From assembly GCA_963971575.1 (NCBI GenBank), contig OZ020618.1:29626540-29690539 (forward strand): a stretch of DNA of 64,000 bases. Reading direction: 5' to 3'. A program made the translations under genes and the position numbers. The notes beneath the pieces were generated by a model, which worked only from the letters and a program-made list of their open reading frames with translations, had not been told where the DNA came from and did not search any database. Shown piece after piece: positions 23,150-33,352 of this stretch (positions within the stretch are counted from its first letter, which is position 1; each line of letters opens with the position of its first letter). This stretch comes from Liopterus haemorrhoidalis (Eukaryota > Arthropoda > Insecta > Coleoptera > Dytiscidae).

Positions 23150-23330
23150 TTTGAGGGGGGTGTGTTAGACATTGACAGTTTGAACTGACAGTATGTTGTC
23201 AGGTTTTTTTAAATATAATATATAATAATAAAAAACATATTTTGTATACATCAATTTTAGCCTAGAATAAAACATATATAGTTTCTCGTAATCTCAATAC
23301 TTTATTCAGAGGTATATCTCAATAATATCG
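23150..23330 (+). repeat. Copia-like polypurine tract and 3' LTR start
   Basis: AAGTTTGAGGGGGGTG is a polypurine tract, followed at once by TGTTAGACATTGACAGTTTG, which opens with the TG of an LTR. The right LTR end was not defined. It probably belongs with the RNase H fragment at 21083, with 22347-23008 and other DNA inserted between. Confidence 0.5.
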
Positions 23331-23339
23331 ATACAAGTA

Positions 23340-23920
23340 TTTTAGTACTTATACTTTTTTCAATATTTTAATTGTATGAAGAATTCGAATATGTTTTGGA
23401 TAGTACAAACTCTGGGACATCATGGACAAATTTAGCATCCCTAGTAAACTTACCAAGATGAAATTTTCTTGTCATTTACTTCTGCTTCTTAATCTAACAT
23501 CGTAAACGCCGTGTAGTGATCACATGATTATGTGTCAAAAATTTAATTGACTTCATCAGTAGACGTTCGTGGAAAAAAATAGTGGGATAGGTTTCCTTTG
23601 CTTTTCTCACATGCTAGTTGCCTACAATACCTTGAAATGTGTTAAACTTCTCAATACTTATTTTTTATTATTTACGTTTTTGCTTAGGTGAATAAGTGAT
23701 ATATTTAAAGTTTATTAATAAATAGTTTGTAACACCGAAACACCCCTTTGTAATAAATGAAAAATTTTGAGATGTCATATTTAGAATTATTTAGGTCATC
23801 TTTAGAATCATGGTTTGAATCTGTCATCGTACCAAATTACGTAAAAATATGTCCAGCCGTCTTTGCGTAATCTCGGACAAACAGAAAAAAAAAATTTACG
23901 GATATCTTATAACACTGTTC
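23340..23920. other. Spacer, nothing recognised
   Basis: AT-rich, without a coding or repeat signal that I can support. Confidence 0.4.
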
Positions 23921-23924
23921 ATCA

Positions 23925-24150
23925 TCATCAAGTGTCATATCTGATGCAGACTTCGGCTATCACGGAACGCCAGTTGTCTCTATTCTCTACAATATTAATC
24001 AAATATTTTTGTGTCAGTGTCACTAATGATATTATCAATTAAAGTCATTCTTCTTCTACCCCGTTCTCTCGTTTTATCACACTGCACACTACACATATCC
24101 CACTCAATGTTTCTCTGTCGTAATATGATCGAAAAATAATATTTGTAATT
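23925..24150 (-). pseudogene. LINE C-terminal relic (CR1/RTE-like end)
   Basis: The minus strand gives IKRERGRRRMTLIDNIISDT and, after a shift, VENRDNWRSVIAEVCI. GRRR-x-T-x-x-DNI followed by (D/N)R-x-x-W-R-x-x-x-x-EA is the usual C-terminal end of CR1/RTE-type LINE polyproteins. A GATGATGATG tail-like run follows. Confidence 0.6.
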
Positions 24151-24158
24151 TTTTAAGT

Positions 24159-24420
24159 TTGCTGACCACTTGTCTTTCTGTTTTCAATTATGCTAACACT
24201 TCACTGTTTGTCATTTTTGCGGTCCACGAAATCTTTAGGCACTTTCAGTACACGCCTTCTCTTGTTCCTTCTTTAAATTTCATTTCTCCACAATTCTTCA
24301 TAATATGTTCCATGGTCTCTCTTTCCTCTCCACACATGCTACACATCCTTTGTTCATCCGTTCTCCAGTACTAATTTTCCAAATCTAGCTTTTACCTTCT
24401 TTTTTAATCCATTACTTTGG
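24159..24420 (-). pseudogene. LINE C-terminal zinc knuckle fragment
   Basis: The minus strand reads YWRTDEQRMCSMCGEERETM then EHIMKNC, a C-x2-C-x8-H-x4-C knuckle placed after the RT in L1/R1-like insect LINEs. It is separated from the rest of that LINE (24858-26896) by a hAT MITE. Confidence 0.65.
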
Positions 24421-24443
24421 ATTTTGAGGTACTCCAGTATTTG

Positions 24444-24843
24444 CAGGTCCGTAATGAGGATATTTAGCGCCGGTGGCAAGTGTGCAAGTTGCGCCCTTTA
24501 GAATATTTTGGCGCCCCTATTGCGAATGCTGAAAATACAGTATAATACAGTAATTAATAATAACAATTAATACAGTAAAATACAGTAATTTTATTCAATT
24601 TTGCTCACTTTCAAATACATGTGATGAGCAAAAAAAGGTCCTCACCTCTAAAATACAAGTGATGAGCAAAGAAAAAAGGGTTCGCACATCCAAAATACAA
24701 GTGATGAACAAACAAAAAAAAGGTCCTCATCTCCAACATACAAGTAATGAGCAAAACAAAAAAAAGGACAGCAACTAAAAATTTTGCGCCCTCAACACAG
24801 CTGTGGCAGGCGCCTATTTTCCCACGCCCTAGTTACGGGCCTC
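24444..24843 (+). mobile_element. Non-autonomous hAT-like element, second copy
   Basis: CAGGTCCGTAATGAGG at the left, CTAGTTACGGGCCTC at the right. The flanks AGTATTTG (24436-24443) and GGTATTTG (24844-24851) are an 8-bp duplication with one mismatch. GCGCCGGTGGCAAGTGTGC matches 14240. It carries the AAATACAAGTGATGAG minisatellite. Confidence 0.8.
24605..24770 (+). repeat. About 45-bp minisatellite, core AAATACAAGTGATGAGC
   Basis: Four units of CTCACCTCTAAAATACAAGT plus GATGAGCAAA and a poly-A stretch, inside the hAT-like element. The same core recurs in other elements at 33875, 48541, 61690 and 61995. Confidence 0.85.
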
Positions 24844-24857
24844 GGTATTTGTATCGT

Positions 24858-25900
24858 CTAAGTTTTCTTGTATTTACTGTTATATCTCGAATTTTTTAAC
24901 CTCTCTCTTCTTTCTTGTCCTTGGATGGCCCTCATTCTATCTGTTATTTCTAGTGTCACATCTTGTCCTTCCGACCTCTTTCTTGATATTTCCTTAGTTG
25001 AGTAGCCATTATACTCTAATCGCTTCCTTCTTTTTGCTTTCCATCTGGATTGCATCTTTCCTTGTATCTCTTTTCTCTCTAATCTGTCCAGTACTGATAT
25101 AGAAAGTTTTTTCCTAGATGTCTTATTATCCTCTCTTTGAATTTAATGGCTCTTTTTCTAGCTTCTATTCTGATCTTGTCTAATTTCACTTCCTCTAATA
25201 AAATATACTCTGGTGTACATTTGTCTAGGCCCAACATCTATTTAATGTATTTATTTTGCACCACTAATTTTCCCTGATCTTCCCACTCCCATATTTCAGC
25301 GCCATACATCATTATGCTCTTGACTATAGAGTTGAACATAAGCATCCTTATTTTCTATTCACCACTCACCTATTCCCCACACTTATGGCAAGGCTAACAT
25401 AGCTTTCCTTGTTAGAGTCCGAATATGTTCTTCTAGGCCCCCGCTGCCTTTAAATACGTACCCGAGGTATTTGTATTCCTTCGTTTATTTTACCTCTTCT
25501 TCTCCCCAATTCCATTTGTTTTGAGTCTACCTCCTCCTTTTTTAAACAACATTATATTTGAATTAGCTGCGCTTAGCTTTAGTTTTTTCTTTTGTAGAAA
25601 CTTGTCAAAACATTTAAGGAGTTTCTTCATTTCTTCTTCTGTTTTAGCTACAATGGCAATATCAAAGGCTGAGTCAAAGGCTGCTTTTAAATCGGCGAAA
25701 AACACATACAGTTTGCCTCTTTCCTTTGCCAGGTCTCCACCTATTCCATAATTTAGGATATAAAGATTGTCAATTGTTCCTTTCCCTTTCCTGAATCCTG
25801 CTTGATTGTCTAGAATTAGATCCTGTTATTCTACCTCTTCCTTCAACTTTTGTTCTAAAACCATGGCATAGATTCTGTAGAATAGAATATGGGTTTTATA
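24858..25900 (-). pseudogene. L1/R1-like LINE, RT and C-terminal region (decayed)
   Basis: 25490-25705 carries RT blocks D to E: FFADLKAAFDSAFDIAIVAK, where the AFD/ADD blocks are merged by a deletion, then EEEMKKLLKCFDKFLQKK and LSAANSNIMLFKKGGGR. 24858-25055 gives RWKAKRRKRLEYNGYSTKEI and QGQERRERLKNSRYN, a charged linker found between RT and zinc knuckle in this LINE group. Multiple stops and shifts. The plus-strand frames over this region are low-complexity shadows. Confidence 0.7.
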
Positions 25901-25953
25901 ATCCCTTTCCTCTCCCTCTCCATACCTTATTTATGACTTCTGTTATTTTGTTG

Positions 25954-26400
25954 TTAGAGTCCGATTGTTAGAGTTAAATCCCATCCTATTATAAGGTTAC
26001 CTTCCTGTGTTGGGTCTAAACTTTGATCTACTTTCCTGCATATTTCTTTCATTCTTTTATCGCAGTAAATTGTCATTATTCTCCATTCTTTACCTCTTAT
26101 TTTTACTTTCTTTTCTACATAGTGATTTTTGCTTTCTTTCTCTTTTATTTCTTTTTTAACTCCTGTCAAGATACCTCCTTTTGCTCGACCCTTCTTATAT
26201 TTTCTTGTCGCATATTTGTTTTTCCAAATAAAGTTATCTGGTAATTCATTTTCCCAACTTTTTCCTCCAACCATGTTTCTGTTAGTCCTATTATATCAAA
26301 CTTTTCTATATATTCCCAAAATTCTTCATCTTTTTCTTTTAATCCTTTTAACATTTCAAAATCCTACCGATATTGTACTAATTTGTTCCTGTTCGTTGCC
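25954..26400 (-). pseudogene. LINE apurinic-type endonuclease relic
   Basis: The minus strand reads FDIIGLTETWLEEK (26166-26354), then NKYATRKYKKGRAKGGILTG and NLIIGWDLTLTIG (25954-26274). TETW holds the catalytic Glu. IIGWDLTLTIG stands where IIGGDFNARTG is expected, so the catalytic Asp-Phe-Asn is lost. This is the N-terminal domain of the same LINE as 24858-25900. Confidence 0.7.
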
Positions 26401-26638
26401 TTGTCGTTCCTTTTTCTCCTGTTCATTTTGGTAATTAGCTAATAGTTTTTTGAATCTTGTTTTAAAATGTTTTGCATATTCTCCCATTCAAATCTTTCCC
26501 TATCTATATCTATTCATTTGTATCCAATTTTGGTCTTTTTCCCTTTCCCACCTTCTTCTTTTGCGTGTTGCCTAATTTTTGCTTGGATCCTTCTCGCGCT
26601 CTTTGTCAGATTATGGTCGATGTAGATATTCTTACCTC

Positions 26639-26896
26639 TCAGTTCTTTTTATTAGCTATTATCTCTTTCTTTTGTTCCCAACTTTTTATTTTTGCAATAA
26701 CCACTTCCTTTCCCGGTATTTGTCCTGTTGCGTATACTTCTAACAGTTCTACCTTTACTTTTAAAGAGGTTTTAAAAAAGTCTGTAACTTGCTCCAGTAA
26801 TTTGTTTTTCTTCGGTTTTGATAATGCTTTTAATATAATTTTCATAGTGTGACTCATCAAACTAATCGTCTGTAATAACATTGTTAGACACACCAT
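26639..26896 (-). pseudogene. LINE ORF1-like fragment
   Basis: An 85-codon minus-strand frame, rich in Lys/Glu and probably coiled-coil (KKNKLLEQVTDFFKTSLKVK, then IAKIKSWEQKKEIIANKKN). Its position upstream of the endonuclease and its composition fit a LINE ORF1 or inter-ORF linker. There is no zinc knuckle. Confidence 0.45.
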
Positions 26897-27670
26897 TTAT
26901 GTTTTGAGTACTTATAGTTAATTTAGGTGTACTCTTATATGCTAATCAAAAATATGCAAACAGAATTTTACAATCACCCATAGTTTCCTAGTAATAGACG
27001 AATAAAGGGTTGTTTTTAAGCAGGTAGTATATTTTTCACCCGAACCTCCGGAATATCTGATTTAAAAAAAAATACGCTGTCACATGTCACTTTTCGATTT
27101 TCAATATATATCAGATTTGGAATTTTTCTAGTTTGTCACTATGACTCCTGAGTGGGGGCGGCAACACTCAGTAGGCACTATGGGAGAAGTAACAAATCAT
27201 TTTAAAGCCTATTAAATTATCTTTTAAACGATGATTCGTTATCGAAATTGCATTGAATAGTTACTGAAAAATCGAGGTTTAAAATTTCAAGGGCATTCAG
27301 TTTTGAACCTCGATTTCTCGTAAACTATTTGAGAAAATTTCAAAAACGACCAACAGTTGTATAGAGAATTTAATTTGCTTTAATAAGATGTATCAATCAT
27401 TTTGTTTGCCAGGCAAGCTCGCTTAGGGGTCACAGAAATGAGAGTTGGAAAAGGTGTCAGTAGGTGTATCTTATGAGCTAAAATCTAAGTCTAACATATT
27501 ACTTTATAAAAGTCAATTGGTTCAAAGAATAAAACGGAGAAACACTTTCCTAAGGCCATTCTGTATAAAGTTTTATTGTTGACAAAATAAACCTGCATCA
27601 ATGGACATTGGAATATCAACAGGAATAGGCAAATAGATAAATGTTTATCCATTCTAGTATTTTTTTTTTT
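26897..27670. other. Spacer with a hairpin at about 27269-27317
   Basis: AAATCGAGGTT (about 27271) and AACCTCGATTT (about 27306) form an 11-bp stem. No coding signal. Confidence 0.45.
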
Positions 27671-27795
27671 TATTTTACTAAGGCCCGGTATTTTTGCCGT
27701 GCAGTTATCTATAGGAATTACTCTCAATGGGATAATATTATCCTCCTGATATTCACTAGGATAAATTACTCTCTGTATTTCCAACTATAGTTATA

Positions 27796-28129
27796 ATCTG
27801 TCTCATTTTGTAATACGAAACTAGATCTGGTTACTTTGGTGACTATTGTAGTGTAAACAGACTTTTATGGAAACATGTGAACTTGTAAACCTGGCTTTTA
27901 AATCTTTGGTTAAGTTTTATTATATCGAGGTTATATTCACTACAAAACTAGTATGTCAGATAACAAATTGACATGTCAAAATTGCGATTAACATGTCAAA
28001 ATTGTGATAGACATGTCAAATATTTTGAAAGGTGCCACTTCAGAATTACCACCCTAAGATGATATTTTAAATATACAACATAAAAAATGAAATTTCCCTT
28101 TTAGTTTCGTATTGCAAAATGAGACAGAT
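27796..28129 (+). mobile_element. MITE family 2 copy nested in Harbinger element
   Basis: AATCTGTCTCATTTTGTAAT to GCAAAATGAGACAGAT, with the family interior GGTTACTTTGGTGACTATTG and TACCACCCTAAGATGATA. Confidence 0.85.
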
Positions 28130-28413
28130 AATATCACGTAGATAACTGTTCTGATGGATAACAATATTTTACGATGTTTTCTTTGTTGGTATTACCAGCG
28201 TTGTGAAAAGAGAGACATATACGCGAATAAAAGAGAGATAGGTACAACTCTCAAAATAAATAGATATAACCTAAAAAAACTTATTTTGTTAAACTTTATA
28301 CAGAAAAATGTGCGACAAACGCCAATTTCAATATTTCCGAAACAAGGCAACTTGTAAATCTTGTGTTAAAATGTAAAAATGTTATAGAAAATAAAGCTAA
28401 TGACGCTGTAAAT

Positions 28414-28692
28414 CTAAAAGACACATAAGAGGCCTGGTAAAAAATATGTATTATGTTCAATGCAAACTGCGGACAGAATAGAAATGCAAAAACATTGAAG
28501 ATAGAATATGATGTTTTTTTTTTTCTTTTTAATTTGGTGGAATATTTTGTGAAGCATGATATTAAATGCATTTTTCACTAAGCGAAATCGATTAATAAAT
28601 TCTGGTCTAACACGAACTATGTATGGACGTTCTAAATTGTCTACAATCTCTTCATCATCGTCTGTTAGCAAATCTTTAAAATCGAAATCCAT
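28414..28692 (-). pseudogene. Harbinger transposase N-terminal fragment
   Basis: An ATG-started frame: MDFDFKDLLTDDDEEIVDNL, then ERPYIVRVRPEFINRFRLVK and NAFNIMLHKIF. An acidic start, an RPxxxRxR segment and FxNRFRLxKxxF are the conserved N-terminal features of PIF/Harbinger transposases. Beyond residue 55 the frame degenerates into poly-Lys and non-homologous sequence. The DDE catalytic domain is not present, so it is a truncated relic. Confidence 0.6.
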
Positions 28693-29172
28693 GATTTCCT
28701 TCTTTACTAATAAATGTAAATTATCTAAAAATAATCCACAATGTTTTTTCTAATTTCAGTACAAATTAAAGTAGATTACTAAATTGTTTTGAATTTATTT
28801 TGATATGGGTATTTATAATAACAATAATAAAATAGTACACATAAAGGAAACAGGTGTATGTAATATGTATATAAAGTGTGGTTATGTCTAATATGCACAT
28901 AATACCTGTTATATTATATATTTTACGTATATCTGCTTATATTATGAACATATATTTATCAATAAAATGTTTTTTTACACCTACCTGTCAAAATCTGTCA
29001 TTTTTATCCAATGGATAACATTTATCAGTACCTACACGGTGGGAATAACTTATCCTGTGAATAATCTAGTTACTCTATAGATAAATAATTGGAAATACGC
29101 AAGAAATCGTTTATTTCTGGTATGGTTGGAAATACCGGGTCTTATTAAGATATATTTGAAAGAGTTAGTAAA

Positions 29173-29633
29173 ATGCAAGTTGTCTTTAAATACGTTTTGG
29201 TTAGTATATATGGTGTATTTGTTTTTTTTTTTGTCTTCTACTCAATTGATCGTTCTGATGAATTTCCAGTACCAAAGCCACAAGTTAATTTAGACGAATA
29301 TGATGTTAATCAAAATAGTCATTATAAGTCACAGATAATTTCCAAGAGATTGTTAATGTATTTGGTGCCAAAAAAAAAAACTTTAAAAAAGATTAGAAAT
29401 AAAGCGTTAAAAATGCTTATAAAGATATGGACTGTAACTTGTCTTTAAAAATTCAGTTTATGGATTCTCATCTTGTTTTTTTACCGGAAAAATTGAGTGA
29501 TATTAGCGATGAACACGGTAAACGTTTTCATAAAGATATTTTAGCCATGGAAAAGAGACATCAAGGCAAGTGGAGCCCTAACTTACTTGCATACCATGAC
29601 TGGACACCACGAAGAGATGTACCGCAAGTATAA
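29173..29633 (+). pseudogene. Fragment of a transposon-associated insect protein
   Basis: Two overlapping frames. The second (29427-29633) reads DCNLSLKIQFMDSHLVFLPE, then DISDEHGKRFHKDILAMEKR and HQGKWSPNLLAYHDW. I recognise the motif pattern (NMSLKxHFLxSHLxFFPENL, then SEEQGERFHQDIxxME-R-xQG-W) from numerous uncharacterised insect proteins that behave as repetitive sequences. Their function is unknown to me. The first frame (29173-29448) is only weakly similar upstream of it. The copy lies just outside the Harbinger right end. Confidence 0.5.
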
Positions 29634-29639
29634 TGTAGA

Positions 29640-30050
29640 CATAAATCAGTGGCAGTAAAATTTACGTAAGATATTATTATTGCAATGATTCATTTTGTGC
29701 CGAGTAATCCCACGAAAAGTATTAATTTTTTTTTTTGTTCTGAAGAATAATGACATATTGTTCCACCCTGTCCAATGACCCAAAAAGACTTGTACGATAA
29801 ACGGGCTAGTTGTTATGAATTAACATAAATAAAATTAACTGGTGTTATGATTACCTAAACTAATTGCACATTGTTGTTTCCAATTTTATTCATATGGAAG
29901 ATAATAGAAATATGAAGTCACAATAATATACAATAATTAATACATTTCAAAACAATTATATCTATGTTTAATTAGTACTATCAGAATTTATTTTGTATAT
30001 CTTGTTTACTTTCTCCATACTGGACATTGTTTTCCCGACACCAGCATTTT
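29640..30050. other. Downstream flank of PGRP exons
   Basis: No recognised element. It should contain the 3' UTR of the downstream PGRP exon. Possible polyadenylation signals (AATAAA on the minus strand) lie around 29990 and 29885. Confidence 0.3.
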
Positions 30051-30099
30051 TTCAACTTGATTACCATCTTGCAATAGTACTCCTACTTTCTGTTGGTCT

Positions 30100-30653
30100 T
30101 TAGTTAACAACATCATTATCAGGTGAGTTGACCCAGTGTGGCCAAGTTTTCATATCTGCATAAAGCATATCTCCTGGACTTTGTGTTAGTGACAGTTGTC
30201 TATGAGCTAATAGCTTATAATCTTTAACAATGTAACCTTTGTCAACACCCAACTCTATCAATTTTTTCGCAGCCAATATCTGTTTAGGAGACGGAATAAT
30301 CTTATTGAATGTTCCAATAAATGCTATACCAATAGCTTTCGAGTTGTATCCGTAAGCAAATGCTCCTTCACTAGTCCAGCCTCGACCTTCATAAGCTAAA
30401 CCATCTCCACCAACCAGGAAGTTGAAACCTATATCCCACCAACCATTACTGTCTACGTGGAAAGATTGAATATAACGAACTTTTAGTACACATGCAGTTT
30501 GAACTGAACAGTTATCTGTTGCTGAGTGGATTATCACTACGTAAGGTACCGGGGTTTTCAGGGGATTTGCTGGTTGCACAGGTGGTTGGGCAACCCATTG
30601 AAATCTTGATATTATTTTTAGTTTTGGTTCTAAAGTGACATTTGCCCCAGAAT
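30100..30653 (-). CDS. PGRP-domain terminal exon, copy 1 (non-catalytic)
   Basis: Peptidoglycan recognition protein exon encoding a whole PGRP/amidase-2 domain. It starts after a 3' splice site (TTTAATTTCAG|AT) in a codon split 1/2, so at least one upstream exon is required and was not found. The upstream-looking ATG (at 30681) is in the intron. In exon numbering, His43 (VVIIHSATDNC) and His151 (LLAHRQLS) occupy zinc-ligand positions. The catalytic Tyr is Phe77 (DIGFNF) and the ligand Cys is Ser159 (TQSPGD), so no amidase activity is expected. Cys49/Cys55 form the conserved disulfide pair. PGRP-LC/LE-type recognition receptors share these features. The DAP-contact Arg of that group appears replaced by Ser (YNSKA). 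The 183-aa frame ends NDVVN, made by a 22-bp insertion relative to copy 2. Confidence 0.85.
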
Positions 30654-30870
30654 CTGAAATTAAAATAACATTAAAAAACATGGTACATGAAAAATTTTAT
30701 AGAATATCTATGAAGTGACCGTATAAAATTTTTGACACAAAATAGATTAATTTCTGAGGTACCGTAAAACGGAGTGAACTTGACCAGTTTGTAGGTTCAA
30801 ATTATCATATCTCTGTGAACGTTAATAATTGTTTTATTTACTCGTATTTCATACTAGTATTTCTTTTAAT

Positions 30871-31448
30871 TTATTTATTACCATCTTGTAATAGTACTCC
30901 TACAACATCATTATCAGGTGAGTTGACCCAGTGTGGCCAAGTTTTCATATCTGCATAAAGCATATCTCCTGGACTTTGTGTTGGTGACAGTTGTCTATGA
31001 GCTAATAGCTTATAATCTTTAGCAATGTAACCTTTGTCAACACCCAACTCTATCAATTTTTTCGCAGCCAATATCTGTTTAGGAGACGGCATAATCTTAT
31101 TGAATGTTCCAATAAATGCTATACCAATAGCTTTCGAGTTGTATCCGTAAGCAAATGCTCCTTCACTAGTCCAGCCTCGACCTTCATAAGCTAAACCATC
31201 TCCACCAACCAGGAAGTTGAAACCTATATCCCACCAACCATTACTGTCTACGTGGAAAGATTGAATATAACGAACTTTTAGTACACATGCAGTTTGAACT
31301 GAACAGTTATCTGTTGCTGAGTGGAGTATCACTACGTAAGGTACCGGGGTTTTCAGGGAATTTGCTGATTGCACAGGTGGTTGCGCAACCCACTGAAATC
31401 GTGATATTATTCTCAGTTTTGGTTCTAAAGTGACATTTGCCCCAGGAT
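30871..31448 (-). CDS. PGRP-domain terminal exon, copy 2 (non-catalytic)
   Basis: A tandem duplicate of copy 1: same 3' splice site, same phase, about 8 amino-acid differences over 183, and 191 codons ending GVLLQDGNK. Residues at the active-site positions are identical to copy 1 (His, Phe for Tyr, His, Ser for Cys), so it is also predicted to bind and not cleave peptidoglycan. The duplicated block includes about 200 bp of upstream intron (GACCGTATAAAATTTTTGAC through TTACTCGTATTTCATACTAG). Two complete domain exons with stops and matching phase fit mutually exclusive 3' exons of one receptor gene, as in fly PGRP-LC, or two tandem genes. Upstream shared exons would lie above 31660 and were not identified. 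Confidence 0.85.
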
Positions 31449-32046
31449 CTGAAATTAAAATAACATTAAAAAACATGATACATGAAAAATTTTATAGCAT
31501 ATCTATGAAGTGACCGTATAAAATTTTTGACACAAAATAGATTAATTTCTGAGGTACCGTAAAGCGGGGTGAACTTGACCTGTTTGTAGGTTCAAATTAT
31601 CATATATTTGTGAACGTTAATAATTGTTTTATTTACTCGTATTTCATACTAGAACATAGGTATTGAGGTCCACTATCAATAACTATAATTTTTTTATTTT
31701 TGGGCCGTTAGAAATGTTATTTTAAAAATAAAAAACTAGTGTGGTGTAGTTCACCCCGGCCGGGGGGAATATGTTGCTTGCTAAACAACTCGCATAAAGG
31801 AGTGAATTTGACCACAGAAAAATATTTTAACTAGAGCGCGGATTTTAAACATTTTGCTTATTGGCAGTACTTAAGCAGAACAAATTTTCGTTGAGATCTC
31901 AACGTTTCACAAAAAATTTTAACGTTTAACACCATTTTTATTTTGCTTATTTTCCTTTTTTTGTAGATTTAAGCTTATTTTTGCTTATTTGATGTTTATT
32001 GTGTTCATTATTTTAATGCTTATTTTTAAATTTTGTTTATATGATA

Positions 32047-33069
32047 TACTAGCAGTGTACCCGATGCTTCGCTACCGGAAAAAATACAGCCGTAGCCGGT
32101 TTAGACCGGGCCCATGTCGGAATGGGTTCAAATTAGTTTGGTGCGAATAGTTTAAGTATGGTCTAATTATATATTTTTGTTTTACTCTACCATTGTATAA
32201 ATATGTGCTTGTTCACAAATAATTTAAGTGAGATGTCATATTTCTGGAGGCCACAAACTGTTTTAAAGATGCCTATACTAAATCTCCCATCGGAGTGTCT
32301 CCCGATCTCCGTCATATCCCGTGAAATCTTAAAATGTTGGTAAAATAGTAGACAGAGTAGGTACTATTTTTTTCTGTTGTATGCAGGTCTAATATAGTTC
32401 TCTTTAAAACTCCTTTATCAAAATCGTCTATATTTCTTTTCGTACGATCCTGTTGTACACTTTTTCTAGGTGAAGAAAATTTCGAGGGTTCACTTTGATA
32501 GATTGTTTTTTTTTTTTTTTGAAATTCTTGTTACGCCTGTTGCAGCAGCCACTCAAGCAAAAACTGATTTGAAAGGAATAATAGGTTCCCCAGCCTCATA
32601 AAAGTCAAAATATAAGAAATTATTTCGCGACTTTGGCTAGTAATAGCGCGACCATTTAACTTACTTTTAAAAGGCATGTTTACTATTGTTAGATTTTCTA
32701 CCGACTGTACTCAGAGAGATGTTGCCCGCACGAACTACCGAGATTAAATGCGTCCCCACTCCTACATATTTGAGCCATTTACGATTTTGACCGAACACTC
32801 CCGATCTCAATATAATTGTACAACCAACTATTGAAGGGAAATTCCCGTGTTCTCACTGACGGTTTAATAAATATTCCAATGGTCCAATATAATTAAAAAC
32901 AAAATTATTAATTTCTTGTTTCTAATGGGACTTTTTTGACATTTTCGATTTTTCTAGTTATGATGAAGGCATTTTCTAACCTTATGCCAAATTTCAACTC
33001 GGTACCATATCTGGAAGTGGGTTAGAATTTCCGGACATATCCACAAATATTCTCTTTTATATATAAAGA
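32047..33069 (+). repeat. Dispersed element starting ACTAGCAGTGTACCCGATGC
   Basis: Begins ACTAGCAGTGTACCCGATGC plus TTCGCTACCGG and ends in TTTTATATATAAAGATT. The start and end motifs are of a kind common in insect dispersed repeats. There is no TIR and no recognisable protein. It interrupts the hAT element. Exact borders are uncertain. Confidence 0.35.
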
Positions 33070-33352
33070 TTCGTATTTCGTAATTGGCAAGCACACAAGT
33101 TGGCGAATTTCACCTTTTTATAATAAAATAATTATATTTTTATACATACCACGAAGGGATTCCCCGTTCTACCTGTACATGTAAACAACAGATGGCGCAC
33201 ATCGTAGTAAAGTAATACGCTTAAAACGTAGTACACCAGTACGAGTACACCATAAGATTTTCTGGTTAGTTACGCTACAAATTTTTCATTATAAAAAGTT
33301 AGTAGTAGTTTGCACACAGTTATTTTGGTGTACTAAAAGTTAAAGTGTATTA

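Larger units (their letters stand above)
27677..29148 (-). mobile_element. PIF/Harbinger-like element (decayed)
   Basis: Left terminus TAAGGCCCGGTATTT and right terminus AAATACCGGGTCTTA are mirrored. GGATAA-rich subterminal motifs occur on both sides. It contains a Harbinger transposase N-terminus on the minus strand (28414-28692) and a family 2 MITE (27796-28129). The 3-bp target duplication could not be fixed. Confidence 0.6.

Noticed and set aside
26023..26852. Long plus-strand Phe/Ser/Leu-rich frames that look like membrane proteins
   Set aside because: They are antisense shadows of the Lys/Glu-rich LINE relic on the minus strand.
30100..30681. PGRP protein starting at its first ATG (MFFNVILIS...)
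   Set aside because: That ATG and the following codons precede a strong 3' splice site (TTTAATTTCAG) and are intronic; both copies share this layout.
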